From positions 1-39,182 of the forward strand of contig JACNFY010000027.1 of the NCBI GenBank assembly GCA_014384375.1: DNA of 39,182 nt, in the 5' to 3' direction. Within the stretch, counting starts at the first letter, position 1. Each line of letters begins with the position of its first letter. Under the pieces are notes generated by a model. The model had not been told where the DNA came from and did no database searches. It worked only from the letters and a program-made list of their open reading frames with translations. Below, one piece after another: positions 26,152-33,756 of this stretch. Source of the DNA: Nanobdellati archaeon. Its GTDB lineage: Archaea; Nanobdellota; Nanobdellia; Woesearchaeales; GCA-2686295. The position numbers and the translations under genes are program-made.

Positions 26152-26598
26152 ATGACTTATGAAATAGACGAAAAAGACCTCAAGATAATTGAAGTGTTGA
26201 AGGAACATGGAGACTATACCACTAGGCAGATAGCCAAGAAAACATTAATTCCAGCAACAACTATCAACAACAGGATAAGGAAACTAAAGAAAAAAAAGAT
26301 AATCAAGAACTTTACAATCGAGTTAGATCATTCTAGAATAGGCAAAGGATTCCTTGTCTATATATTGATATCTGCAAATTTGATATTGTTAAAAGAAAAA
26401 AAAAGAACACAACATGACTTAGCTAATGACTTGAAGAAGTTTGACTTTGTAGAGAAAGTAGACATTGTCTCAGGTGGCACAGATATCATTGTAACAGTAA
26501 GGGTCAAAGATGTAGAAGAATTTGACCAGGCACTTCTTGGAAAGATACAGCTCATTGAAGGAGTTGACAAAACACAGTCGCTGATAGTGATTCATTAG
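26152..26598 (+). CDS. Lrp/AsnC-family transcriptional regulator
   Basis: This 148-aa protein has the typical N-terminal HTH: IDEKDLKIIEVLKEHGDYTTRQIAKKTLIPATTINNRIRKL. The C-terminal RAM domain has VEKVDIVSGGTDIIVTVRVKDVEEFDQALL, with the conserved Gly-Asp-type turn (here SGGTDI) seen in amino-acid-sensing Lrp proteins. It is divergent from the asparagine synthetase gene and has a perfect palindrome between TATA box and start codon, so it probably regulates itself and perhaps its neighbour. Confidence 0.9.
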   Translation: MTYEIDEKDLKIIEVLKEHGDYTTRQIAKKTLIPATTINNRIRKLKKKKIIKNFTIELDHSRIGKGFLVYILISANLILLKEKKRTQHDLANDLKKFDFVEKVDIVSGGTDIIVTVRVKDVEEFDQALLGKIQLIEGVDKTQSLIVIH

Positions 26599-26663
26599 AG
26601 CATTTTTTAGAATATAACAATAATAGTAATATATATAAACCCACCATAATTTCTGCGACGATA

Positions 26664-27614
26664 ATGGCAAAAAAGCAAGTAGGAACGAAGAAAATCAAAA
26701 AGAAAAAGTGGTACCCGGTTATAGCTCCAAAATTTTTCGGAGGAAAGGTTCTTGGAGAAACACTCCTAGCTGACTCAAGTGCTATGAAAGGAAGACACTT
26801 GACAATGAACTTGATAAACATAATAGGGGACCCTAAAAAGCAGAATATAAACATACAATTTCTAATAAGAGATGTTAAAGATGGACAGGGCATAACTGAG
26901 ATAGTGAAATACGAACGCATCCCTTCATTCACCAAAAGAGTTGTTAGAAGAGGAAGAAACAAGATAGATGACTCATTCATAGTGAGAAGCGGCGACGGAA
27001 AGAGAACAAGAGTGAAAACACTTGTAATAACAAACTCCTATATTGCAAAATCAGTCGGTACAAAGTTAAGAAAGAATATAAGACGACTCCTAAAAGAAGC
27101 AGTTGAAAAGAATACCTTTGAAAAAACTATTGATGACATGTTAAAAGGAGATTTGCTGAAAGAAGTAAGAAAAAAGATTTCAAAGATATCACCTGTTAGA
27201 ATATTTGATATAAAAGTCTTCAAAATAGAGGAAAAGAGAGAAGGACTGGAAGAACCAAAAGTGAAGAAGCAGGTGGAAGAAAAAAAGGAAGAAGTAGTGG
27301 AAGAGAAGAAAGAGGAAGTAAAACAACAGAAATCGGAGACACAGAGTAGCAAAGCTACTAGTGCGCCAAAAGATGAACTTTTGAGCGTTTCTGAGTCTCA
27401 AAACACAGAAAGTGTTTTGAAAGAAGAGAAAAAAGAAGAAAAAGTCGAAGAGAAAAAGGAAAAGCCAAAAGAGGAAACAAAGAAAATAGAGAAGAAAGCC
27501 CCTGCAAAGAAAGAGACAAAGAAGAAAGAAGTGAAAAAGAAGGCGCCAGCAAAGAAAGTAACGAAGAAGAAAGAGACAAAGACAGAGAAGAAGACAACTT
27601 CTAAGAAGAAATAA
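26664..27614 (+). CDS. rps3ae: Ribosomal protein eS1 (S3ae) with a long charged tail
   Basis: The first about 190 residues match eS1/S3ae, a small-subunit protein near the mRNA exit: KKKWYPVIAPKFFGGKVLGET, KGRHLTMNLINIIGD and RGRNKIDDSFIVRSGDGKRTRVKTLVIT. The protein runs to 316 aa, whereas archaeal eS1 is usually about 200. The extra part (about 190-316) is low-complexity: Lys/Glu-rich repeats, then histone-H1-like APAKKxTKKK repeats at the end. A segment at about 228-253 (SSKATSAPKDELLS...) breaks the charge pattern and is encoded by three DNA hairpins. TATA box TATATATAAA lies about 26 nt upstream of the ATG. Confidence 0.9.
   Translation: MAKKQVGTKKIKKKKWYPVIAPKFFGGKVLGETLLADSSAMKGRHLTMNLINIIGDPKKQNINIQFLIRDVKDGQGITEIVKYERIPSFTKRVVRRGRNKIDDSFIVRSGDGKRTRVKTLVITNSYIAKSVGTKLRKNIRRLLKEAVEKNTFEKTIDDMLKGDLLKEVRKKISKISPVRIFDIKVFKIEEKREGLEEPKVKKQVEEKKEEVVEEKKEEVKQQKSETQSSKATSAPKDELLSVSESQNTESVLKEEKKEEKVEEKKEKPKEETKKIEKKAPAKKETKKKEVKKKAPAKKVTKKKETKTEKKTTSKKK
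27345..27420. repeat. Three hairpins inside the eS1 coding tail
   Basis: AGTAGC/GCTACT (27345-27359, 3-nt loop), CAAAAG/CTTTTG (27367-27383, 5-nt loop) and TCAAAACAC/GTGTTTTGA (27398-27420, 5-nt loop) lie in series. They are in frame within the Lys/Glu-rich tail and change its composition locally. Confidence 0.7.
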
Positions 27615-27649
27615 AGCTTTAAATATACTTGTTTTTTCTCAAGATTAAA

Positions 27650-27904
27650 ATGTATGATTTCAATTTAGAAGGAGCAGTGAAAGAGATAAAAGCTCAGAAA
27701 GCAAAGAAAGTACTTCTACATCTGCCTGATGGCTTAAAGCCAAAAGCAAAAGAGATACAGAACGAATTAAAGAAAAAAATAAACGTAGAGATATTCATAT
27801 GGGCTGGCTCGTGCTATGGCTCGTGTGACATACCTGGAGAGGCAAAGAATATAGGGATAGACTTGATAATCCACTTCGGACACACTAAATGGAGATATGA
27901 TTAA
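27650..27904 (+). CDS. Dph2 N-terminal fragment (diphthamide synthesis)
   Basis: This 84-aa ORF matches the first domain of archaeal Dph2, the radical-SAM-like enzyme that starts diphthamide formation on elongation factor 2. It has KKVLLHLPDGLKPKAKEIQ, then WAGSCYGSCDIPG with the first cluster cysteine, and DLIIHFGHTKW. Full Dph2 is about 330 aa with three domains, each giving one cysteine to the 4Fe-4S cluster. Here domains 2 and 3 are absent, and the frame stops at once, overlapping the next gene by 8 nt. A TATA box (TTTAAATATAC) lies about 26 nt upstream. It may be a relic or a repurposed domain. Confidence 0.7.
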   Translation: MYDFNLEGAVKEIKAQKAKKVLLHLPDGLKPKAKEIQNELKKKINVEIFIWAGSCYGSCDIPGEAKNIGIDLIIHFGHTKWRYD

Positions 27905-29273
27905 GATGCTCAAAGTAAAAAAACTAAAGGATAACGCAACTGTTCTTGACCTTATGCTAAACGAATGCTATATAGGAGAAGGAAAGGAGGAATTCATAGT
28001 GCTTAATAACAATGTAAAGATAAAGACAGGAGAGAAGAGAAAAGGCTTTATCCCAGTTAGAATAAAGAAGATAGTGCCGCCAAACAAGGTCGAGATAGAG
28101 GTTGTCAAAGAGCAATTCACAGTTGTGAGCGAGCCTGAGCAGAAGATAAGATTATTCTTGAAGTCAGATATTATTAGGAAATTAGAGCCACAGATAAAAA
28201 AAGCAGTGAACTTAATCAGAAACGCAGCAAGGAATGGGAGACTAATAATTCTTAGACATCATGCTGATTGTGATGGATATGCAGGAGCACTAGCATTGGA
28301 AGAAATTCTAATCTCTATAATTGAGAAGAAAAATAAAAAGATATGGCAGAGCTATAAGAGGATGCCTATGAAAGCTCCATTCTATGAATATGGAGATGCT
28401 TTGAAAGATTTGTCATACTTCAAAGAAGAGATATCCTTTGGCAAGAAGCCATTGCTGATAATTGTTGATAACGGCTGCGGCGAAGAGGACTTGTTAGCTT
28501 TGAAAAAAGTGAAACTATACGATGTAGATATAGTAGTAATTGACCATCATGTTTTCGCTAAAGAAATTAATAAGGTCGTCGATGTACATTTAAATCCAAG
28601 GGTTGCCGGCGGCGAAGGGGACATAACGAGCGGCATGCTAAGCTATGAAATTGCTGCACAGATTGGAAATCCTAATCCAATTTACCCTGCTTTGTCTGGA
28701 GTTGCTGATAAGAGCAGGAATGAATTCCTAGAACCATACATGAGATTAGCTCATAAGGACCGGGAATTTCTAGAGAAACTAGCTAAGTGTGTTGATTTCG
28801 AAGCTTACAATCTCCGCTTTATGGAGTCCAACTTGATTTATGACTTTTTCAATGAGAAACAGAAGAGAACAATGGATTTAATACTCTCGGAAGTGGAAAA
28901 AAGAACAGATGAGCGTAAGATTATCATAAAAAAGTTCCTTAAGCATGAGAAGTTGAAAAAAGGAACTCTTTACTGTCTGGAACTAGATAAAACAGTACCT
29001 ATAAGAGAATACCCTTCTCCTGGGAAAACTGTAGGTATTGCTCACAAGATGAATAAAGGTCCTAGGATAACACTTGGATTTTCAAAAGATATGATTACAT
29101 TCAGGATCGACGGTGTCCCTTTCTCTATAGAAAATGCTTTGAAAGCCCTGAAAAAGAAAATTCCCTATGGGAACATCAACGGTGGCGGACATAACTACGC
29201 AGGCACTATAAAGTTCATTCCTGGTGTTGGAGAGGAAGTTCTTTCATCGTTGAAGAAAATAATTAAGTCTTAA
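27897..29273 (+). CDS. RecJ-like DHH-family phosphoesterase
   Basis: A 458-aa protein of the archaeal RecJ-like DHH/DHHA1 family (single-strand nucleases or nanoRNA/nucleotide phosphodiesterases, such as GAN associated with the GINS complex). An N-terminal TRAM/OB-like segment (about 1-75: EEFIVLNNNVKIKTGEKRKGFIPVRIKKIVP) precedes the DHH domain with HHADCDG, LLIIVDNG and VIDHH. The C-terminal DHHA1 domain ends with GGGHNYAG. All metal-binding motifs are present, so it is probably active. It overlaps the Dph2 fragment by 8 nt, so translation is coupled. ATG 27906 is an alternative start. Confidence 0.87.
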   Translation: MIKMLKVKKLKDNATVLDLMLNECYIGEGKEEFIVLNNNVKIKTGEKRKGFIPVRIKKIVPPNKVEIEVVKEQFTVVSEPEQKIRLFLKSDIIRKLEPQIKKAVNLIRNAARNGRLIILRHHADCDGYAGALALEEILISIIEKKNKKIWQSYKRMPMKAPFYEYGDALKDLSYFKEEISFGKKPLLIIVDNGCGEEDLLALKKVKLYDVDIVVIDHHVFAKEINKVVDVHLNPRVAGGEGDITSGMLSYEIAAQIGNPNPIYPALSGVADKSRNEFLEPYMRLAHKDREFLEKLAKCVDFEAYNLRFMESNLIYDFFNEKQKRTMDLILSEVEKRTDERKIIIKKFLKHEKLKKGTLYCLELDKTVPIREYPSPGKTVGIAHKMNKGPRITLGFSKDMITFRIDGVPFSIENALKALKKKIPYGNINGGGHNYAGTIKFIPGVGEEVLSSLKKIIKS

Positions 29274-29287
29274 TCACTATTTAGTGA
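29274..29287. repeat. Mini-hairpin after the RecJ-like gene
   Basis: TCACTA/TAGTGA (6-bp arms, 2-nt loop) begins at the first base after the stop codon. It may help end or stabilise the transcript, and it has the same form as the other mini-hairpins in the window. Confidence 0.5.
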
Positions 29288-29331
29288 CAACAAATAGAAA
29301 AATTTATAAAGTCTAAAGTATAACAAATAGT

Positions 29332-29943
29332 ATGAATTCAGATAAGCGTTCTCTTGATGAAAGATTGGACGAAGCACGGTTCTATTCAACAGTAAATAGT
29401 TGGGAAAGAGACTTTGACTATAGAAAAATCAATATATTTGAAAATCAGAGCTTAGATGAAAAACCCGAATACTTTGCTCTATTTGAAAACAATTTCTCAA
29501 TTACACGAGAGCATGAACCAGACGTATCTTCAGAACGTAGATTAGAGCTATATGTTTGGAATAGTGAAAGTGGCCAACTAAGAACAGTGGGATTTGCCAG
29601 GTTTTACATAGATGAAGAAATAGAAGAACAAATGAGATCAACAATAGATGCAAGCAACATTAAAGGAGAAGAGGTTTATTTTGAAAAAATTGAAATAACT
29701 GACAAATCATATCTAGGAAGACACTTGGGATCGAAACTGGCTGAAGCAGCAATAAAATACATAGCAGATAATAATCTCACACATGTTGTGAAAATAGAAA
29801 AACCTTCTGATGGTGAAATAGAAGATGCTGATGGATATAGACTTTTACCAAGATTCAAATCTGCAGGTTATCAGCAGATGGAATTCTTACCGCAAGTATC
29901 TGATGAACAAAGAAGAGAAGCGATATACTTTCACAGACCCTAG
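29332..29943 (+). CDS. GNAT-like acetyltransferase (probable)
   Basis: A 203-aa protein whose second half resembles a GNAT fold: a strand with VYFEKIEITDKSYLGRHLGSKLAEAAIKYI (acetyl-CoA loop and following helix, although the usual Q/RxxGxG/A is weak: GRHLGS), then THVVKIEK and the C-terminal RFKSAGYQQMEF. The N-terminal half is acidic and not recognised. Substrate unknown. A TATA-like TTTATAAAG lies about 28 nt upstream, giving a near-leaderless mRNA. Confidence 0.6.
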   Translation: MNSDKRSLDERLDEARFYSTVNSWERDFDYRKINIFENQSLDEKPEYFALFENNFSITREHEPDVSSERRLELYVWNSESGQLRTVGFARFYIDEEIEEQMRSTIDASNIKGEEVYFEKIEITDKSYLGRHLGSKLAEAAIKYIADNNLTHVVKIEKPSDGEIEDADGYRLLPRFKSAGYQQMEFLPQVSDEQRREAIYFHRP

Positions 29944-29954
29944 AAAAAATTAAT

Positions 29955-30143
29955 TTACTTCTTCTCCATATAACCTGTCTTGCCACAACTTCTTCTATCA
30001 GAATGCTCAGCCATGAAGTCGCCGTCAGACTTTGGAGAAAAACGGTTCTTCCTAACTAATTTGTCACCTTGGACTTCATAATTTTTCCAAAGCTGCCTGG
30101 TTTTCTTCTTCTTTACCGGCTCTTTCTGCTCGTCTTCTGCCAT
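29955..30143 (-). CDS. rps27ae: Ribosomal protein eS31 (S27ae), zinc ligands mostly lost
   Basis: A 62-aa small-subunit protein. The core KNYEVQGDKLVRKNRFSPKSDGDFMAEHSDRRSCGKTGY aligns with archaeal eS31, which normally has two CxxC pairs holding zinc. Here three of the four cysteines are replaced (SPKS in the first pair, CGKT in the second), so zinc binding is probably lost while the fold signature FMAEHxDR is kept. ATG 30143 is preferred; a longer frame upstream lacks homology. A minus-strand TATA (CTTTATAAAC) lies about 25 nt upstream. Confidence 0.85.
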   Translation of the reverse strand: MAEDEQKEPVKKKKTRQLWKNYEVQGDKLVRKNRFSPKSDGDFMAEHSDRRSCGKTGYMEKK

Positions 30144-30185
30144 GCAGCAACGAAAAAGATAACTGTTTATAAAGATTTTGCCTAA

Positions 30186-30204
30186 CAACAACTTCTAGTT
30201 GTTG
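30186..30204. repeat. Mini-hairpin between eS31 and topA
   Basis: CAACAACT/AGTTGTTG (8-bp arms, 3-nt loop) in the divergent gap; further CAACAA repeats follow towards the topA start. Same shape as other mini-hairpins here; could also be an operator. Confidence 0.55.
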
Positions 30205-30269
30205 AACTTATTTTATAACAAAAATAAACAACAACAACTTTTTTAAAACAACTAAATTTTCTTCCCTTA

Positions 30270-32459
30270 ATGACATACGAGTTGGTTATCACTGAAAAGC
30301 CGTCTGCAGCATTGAAGATAGCGTATGCTCTCAGCGACAGCAAGCCTGTGAAGAAAAGTAATAGAGGAGTGTCTTACTATCTGCTATCTCACAACAAAAA
30401 AGACCTTGTGATAGTGCCTGCAGTTGGTCATTTGTTCAATGTTGCAGAGAAAAAAGATAATGGTTTCAAGTATCCTAGCTTTGAGATTGAATGGGCCCCA
30501 ACATCACAGATTGACAAGAGAAATTCCTACTCAAAGAAATACGCAGACACAATAAAAGAGCTCTCCAAAGACGCTGAGTCGTACACAGTCGCATGCGACT
30601 ATGATGTCGAGGGTGAGGTCATCGGTTTGAACTGTATCAGATTCCTTTGCAAGCAGAAGGACGCTAATCGTATGAAGTTCAGTACATTAACAAAGCCAGA
30701 CTTAATAAGCTCGTACGAACACAAATCAAGCACGTTAAACTGGGGACAAGCTAATGCGGGCGAAACCAGACACTTCTTAGATTGGTTGTACGGTATAAAC
30801 ATCAGCCGCGCGTTGACATTAGCAATCAAGAAAAAAGGAAAACAAACAACGCTCTCAACAGGAAGAGTGCAGGGACCTGCTTTAAAGCTCATAGTCGACA
30901 AAGAGAAAGAGATAAAAGCTTTCGAAGTAAAGCCTTACTGGCAATTAGAGTTGAAGGGCAAGATAAATGATGAGGAAATAACAGCCGTTCATGAGAAAGA
31001 ACAATTCTTTGAGGAGAAAGAAGCTGATGAAATAATCGAGAAAACCAAAGACAATAACGGAAAAGTAAGCACTGTTGAAAAGAACGAGAAAACTCACATC
31101 CCCCCTTATGCTTTTGACTTAACCACCTTGCAGATAGAGGCTTATAGAAGTCTAGGAATAAGTCCTAAACAGACATTGGCAATAGCTCAAAGCCTCTATA
31201 TAGGAGGATACATCTCATACCCGAGAACAAGCTCACAAAAACTGCCGCCAACGATTGGATACAAAAGGATAATTGAATCCCTCCAGCAAAACGATGACTA
31301 TTCAAAGATATGCGATGAAATCCTTAGCAAGGAAAAGATTTATCCAAGACAAGGAGCAAAGGATGACCCTGCACATCCAGCAATCTTTCCAACAGGAGTT
31401 CTCGTGAAGAAGCCAAAGACAAATGAGAAAAAGGTTTATGATCTCATAGTCAGGAGATTCCTGTCTGCATTTGGAGATCCTGCTAAGAGGATACACACAA
31501 TATTAAAGATAGATGTTGAGGAAGAGATATTCATTGCAGAAGGTAAATTAACGATAGAGAAAGGATGGTATACCTACTATGGAAAACATCTCAAAACCAA
31601 AGAGACAAGATTACCTGAAACAGAGACAGGCACGTTAGTGGATGTTGAGAGTATTGAAAAACTCGAAAAAGAGACTAAACCACCGAGAAGGTACAGTCCT
31701 GCAAGTATAATAAAAGAGCTTGAGAAAAGAAACCTAGGCACGAAAAGCACAAGGGCACACATAATAGACACATTATACAGGAGGGATTTCATAAAAGGTG
31801 GCTGGCTGGAAGCGACTGACCTAGGAATAGGAGTTGTGAATACATTGTTGCATCACAGTCCGAAAATAGTTGACGAAGAGCTGACAATACACTTCGAGGA
31901 AGAGATGCAGGAGATAAGGGAGGAAAAAAAGACAAAAGAAGAGGTTATTGAGGAAGCAAAAGGTGTGTTGACAGAAATTTTGGACAAATTCAAGAAAGAT
32001 GAGGATAAGATAGGTAGCAAACTGTTACAGGCTCAGAAAGAAACCGAAGAGAAAGAAACATTGGGTGCTTGCCCGAACTGCGGAGAAGGCAAACTCATGG
32101 TAAAGAGAAGTAAATTCGGCAGATTCGTGGCTTGCGACAAATACCCTGACTGCAAGACAACCTACAACATTCCAAAAACAGGTTTTATAGAACCATCTGG
32201 CGAGAAATGCTCTGAGTGCAAGGTACCCACTGTTTTTGTGAAGTTCAAAGGCAGAAAGAAGCAGGAAATATGCGTGAATCCAAAGTGTCCATCTAAAGAG
32301 AACAGTGAAAATGAAGGAGAAGAGAAACCCTGCCCAGAATGCAAAGAAGGAATGCTAAAGTTGAGAAGCTCGATGTACGGGCAGTTCTACGGATGCAGCA
32401 ATTATCCAAAGTGCAAGCACACAGAGAAGATAAACAATAACAATAAGAAAAAAGAATAA
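30270..32459 (+). CDS. topA: DNA topoisomerase I (type IA)
   Basis: A 729-aa type IA topoisomerase that relaxes negative supercoils by single-strand passage. The TOPRIM domain shows ITEKPSAA (Glu) and ACDYDVEGE (DxDxE). The active-site tyrosine is Y317 in GYISYPRTSS. STGRVQGPAL and the RYSPASIIKELEKRNLGTKSTRA segment are also conserved. The C-terminus has three zinc-ribbon modules (CPNCG...CDKYPDC; CSECK...CVNPKC; CPECK...CSNYPKC) for DNA binding. It follows the bacterial TopA plan, with similar zinc ribbons found in archaea. TTTTAAAACAAC upstream may be the TATA element. Confidence 0.95.
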   Translation: MTYELVITEKPSAALKIAYALSDSKPVKKSNRGVSYYLLSHNKKDLVIVPAVGHLFNVAEKKDNGFKYPSFEIEWAPTSQIDKRNSYSKKYADTIKELSKDAESYTVACDYDVEGEVIGLNCIRFLCKQKDANRMKFSTLTKPDLISSYEHKSSTLNWGQANAGETRHFLDWLYGINISRALTLAIKKKGKQTTLSTGRVQGPALKLIVDKEKEIKAFEVKPYWQLELKGKINDEEITAVHEKEQFFEEKEADEIIEKTKDNNGKVSTVEKNEKTHIPPYAFDLTTLQIEAYRSLGISPKQTLAIAQSLYIGGYISYPRTSSQKLPPTIGYKRIIESLQQNDDYSKICDEILSKEKIYPRQGAKDDPAHPAIFPTGVLVKKPKTNEKKVYDLIVRRFLSAFGDPAKRIHTILKIDVEEEIFIAEGKLTIEKGWYTYYGKHLKTKETRLPETETGTLVDVESIEKLEKETKPPRRYSPASIIKELEKRNLGTKSTRAHIIDTLYRRDFIKGGWLEATDLGIGVVNTLLHHSPKIVDEELTIHFEEEMQEIREEKKTKEEVIEEAKGVLTEILDKFKKDEDKIGSKLLQAQKETEEKETLGACPNCGEGKLMVKRSKFGRFVACDKYPDCKTTYNIPKTGFIEPSGEKCSECKVPTVFVKFKGRKKQEICVNPKCPSKENSENEGEEKPCPECKEGMLKLRSSMYGQFYGCSNYPKCKHTEKINNNNKKKE

Positions 32460-32552
32460 TATTTATAAACCGTTTTCTAGTTCTGAAAAATACACTGATG
32501 CGTAGCATCCCGACCAACGGGAGGATCATCCCCGTCAACGCTGATAAGGGTT
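32460..32552 (+). promoter_or_regulatory. Promoter and structured leader of tRNA-Pro
   Basis: A TATA box ATTTATAAAC (32461-32470) would start transcription near 32495, giving a leader of about 57 nt before the tRNA. The leader holds GATGC/GCATC (32497-32509, 3-nt loop) and a second stem, ACGGG/CCCGT (about 32516-32535). A small RNA co-transcribed with the tRNA is possible, but no clear class fits. Confidence 0.45.
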
Positions 32553-32706
32553 GGGGCTGTGGTGTAGCTTGGTTATCATCATAGGTTTGGGACCTATGGA
32601 CCCCGGTTCGAAACAATGGTTTCGCCCATTGACGACGAGATTCTTCCCTTCGGGCGGAGGATTTGCTTCGCAAATCGAAACCAGTGACGAAAGTCCGGGC
32701 AGCCCC
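32553..32706 (+). tRNA. tRNA-Pro(UGG) with an 81-nt intron in the T-loop
   Basis: The acceptor stem is GGGGCTG/CAGCCCC with A73 following. The anticodon stem is ATAGG/CCTAT with loop TTTGGGA, so the anticodon is TGG (32588-32590). The T-stem CCCGG (32602-32606) pairs with CCGGG (32695-32699), but 81 nt (32613-32693) interrupt the T-loop. A bulge-helix-bulge explains it: TTCG pairs with CGAA, flanked by bulges AAA and AGT. Cutting AA^A and AG^T joins the exons to TTCGAAT, a perfect 7-nt T-loop, placing the intron at 59/60. CCA is not encoded. Confidence 0.93.
32614..32676. repeat. Hairpins filling the tRNA-Pro T-loop intron
   Basis: CAATGG/CCATTG (32614-32631, 6-nt loop), CCC/GGG around TTC (32646-32654) and GATTTGC/GCAAATC (32660-32676, 7-bp arms, 3-nt loop). 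In addition GGTTTCG near the start pairs with CGAAACC near the end, closing the intron. Confidence 0.75.
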
Positions 32707-32759
32707 ATATTTTTATCCTCTAGAAAAATTTATATATCCTAATCACATATTCTTTTTTT

Positions 32760-33266
32760 ATGTTAAGAGTTATTTTTGATACAAATATTTATGGACATTT
32801 GTTTAAGGAACCTGATGCTTTAGATTTAAAGAAGAAAATTACTAAAGATAAGGATTTTGTGATTTATGGTTATCAACCTATAAGAAAAGAATTAAGAGAT
32901 ATTCCAAAAATATCTAGATTAAGCAAACAGACTAGGGTTCTTCTCTTAAGCATGTACGATGAGCTTACCGGAAATCATCTTTTGAAAAATTCTACTAAGA
33001 TCAATCATTTAGCAAAAAAGTATTATGATTATTATAGAAAACTTGGTGGTAATTATGGTTGGGATACTTCTATAAGAGTTGATTTTATGATTGTGGCTTG
33101 TGCTAGTATTAAAGGTTTAGATGTTGTTTATTCTGCTGACAATAAAACTTTGCTAAGTAAATCTGCTGTGAAGAGTTATAATCATATTAACTTAAAGGAG
33201 AATTACAGAACTCCTAATTTATTAAAGTATATTGACTTACTAACAAAATATAGAGAATTGGACTGA
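32760..33266 (+). CDS. PIN-domain protein (VapC-like putative ribonuclease)
   Basis: A 168-aa protein starting MLRVIFDTNIYGHLF, the first acidic motif of PIN nucleases. The later motif DFMIVACASIKGLDVVYSADN supplies the second and third acidic residues, and a middle Glu lies in YQPIRKELRDI. PIN toxins cut tRNA or rRNA; stand-alone PIN proteins also act in RNA processing. No antitoxin gene precedes it on the same strand, but a small ORF and a ribbon-helix-helix gene lie convergently downstream. TATA TTTATATAT is about 26 nt upstream of the ATG. Confidence 0.85.
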   Translation: MLRVIFDTNIYGHLFKEPDALDLKKKITKDKDFVIYGYQPIRKELRDIPKISRLSKQTRVLLLSMYDELTGNHLLKNSTKINHLAKKYYDYYRKLGGNYGWDTSIRVDFMIVACASIKGLDVVYSADNKTLLSKSAVKSYNHINLKENYRTPNLLKYIDLLTKYRELD

Positions 33267-33269
33267 TTT

Positions 33270-33440
33270 TTAATTAGTTGTTGCTTTAATGAACTTATCT
33301 ATTTCTCTCATAAACTCAGGGTCTTTTTGAGCTTCTTTTATAGCCTTGTCTAGCTCAGCACCTTTTAACCTAGAACTTGCACCTCTTTGCATACTACTTT
33401 TTCTAATGCTTTTAGTATTTAAATTTTTCTTAAAAAACAT
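33270..33440 (-). CDS. Small ORF, 56 aa, possible antitoxin-like protein
   Basis: This short frame runs from ATG 33440 to TAA at 33270 and ends three bases after the convergent PIN gene. The N-terminus is very basic (MFFKKNLNTKSIRKSS) and the rest charged and helical (ELDKAIKEAQKDPEFMREIDKFI). It is preceded by GGGGGATAAGTC, which may serve as a ribosome-binding site. No family is recognised. Its position between PIN and the ribbon-helix-helix gene makes a role with them plausible but unproven. Confidence 0.5.
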   Translation of the reverse strand: MFFKKNLNTKSIRKSSMQRGASSRLKGAELDKAIKEAQKDPEFMREIDKFIKATTN

Positions 33441-33495
33441 GACTTATCCCCCAAATATGTTAGTAAGTTGTTAAATATTATAAAGGTTTTGTTGG

Positions 33496-33756
33496 TTATT
33501 TAAGCTTCTTATCAAACTCATCAAAAACCTGCTCTCTTATCCTTTCATACTCTTCTTCTGTTGTCTTTTTTTTGGCAGCCCCTTTCAAGTGTGCTATGCT
33601 TATCATAGCCTCTTTCAGCTTGGCATCTTCCACTTTTTCCCTTAATGCGTTCCTTATGAACTCTGTCCTGTTCTGATAGCCTGACTTCTTGACTATATTA
33701 TCCACTTCATTCAGGAAAGTCCTTTCCAGCTTCACAGTTATCATTTCCGTAACCAT
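33496..33756 (-). CDS. Ribbon-helix-helix (CopG/VapB-like) regulator
   Basis: An 86-aa protein with an N-terminal ribbon-helix-helix: ITVKLERTFLNEVDNIVKKSGYQNRTEFIRNALREKV (beta-strand, helix, NRTEF turn, helix). The C-terminal part (EEEYERIREQVFDEFDKKL) is an acidic helix like those of antitoxins that wrap a toxin. Just before the start codon lies a 26-bp near-perfect palindrome overlapping the promoter, typical of autoregulated RHH repressors. The adjacent small ORF and PIN gene suggest a toxin-antitoxin context with unusual gene order. Confidence 0.85.
   Translation of the reverse strand: MVTEMITVKLERTFLNEVDNIVKKSGYQNRTEFIRNALREKVEDAKLKEAMISIAHLKGAAKKKTTEEEYERIREQVFDEFDKKLK

Noticed and set aside
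32495-32545. Possible C/D-box sRNA in the tRNA-Pro leader (TGATG near the start and CTGA near the end).
   Set aside because: The C box is imperfect, no convincing D' and C' boxes lie between, and the ends do not pair. Only the hairpins are supported.
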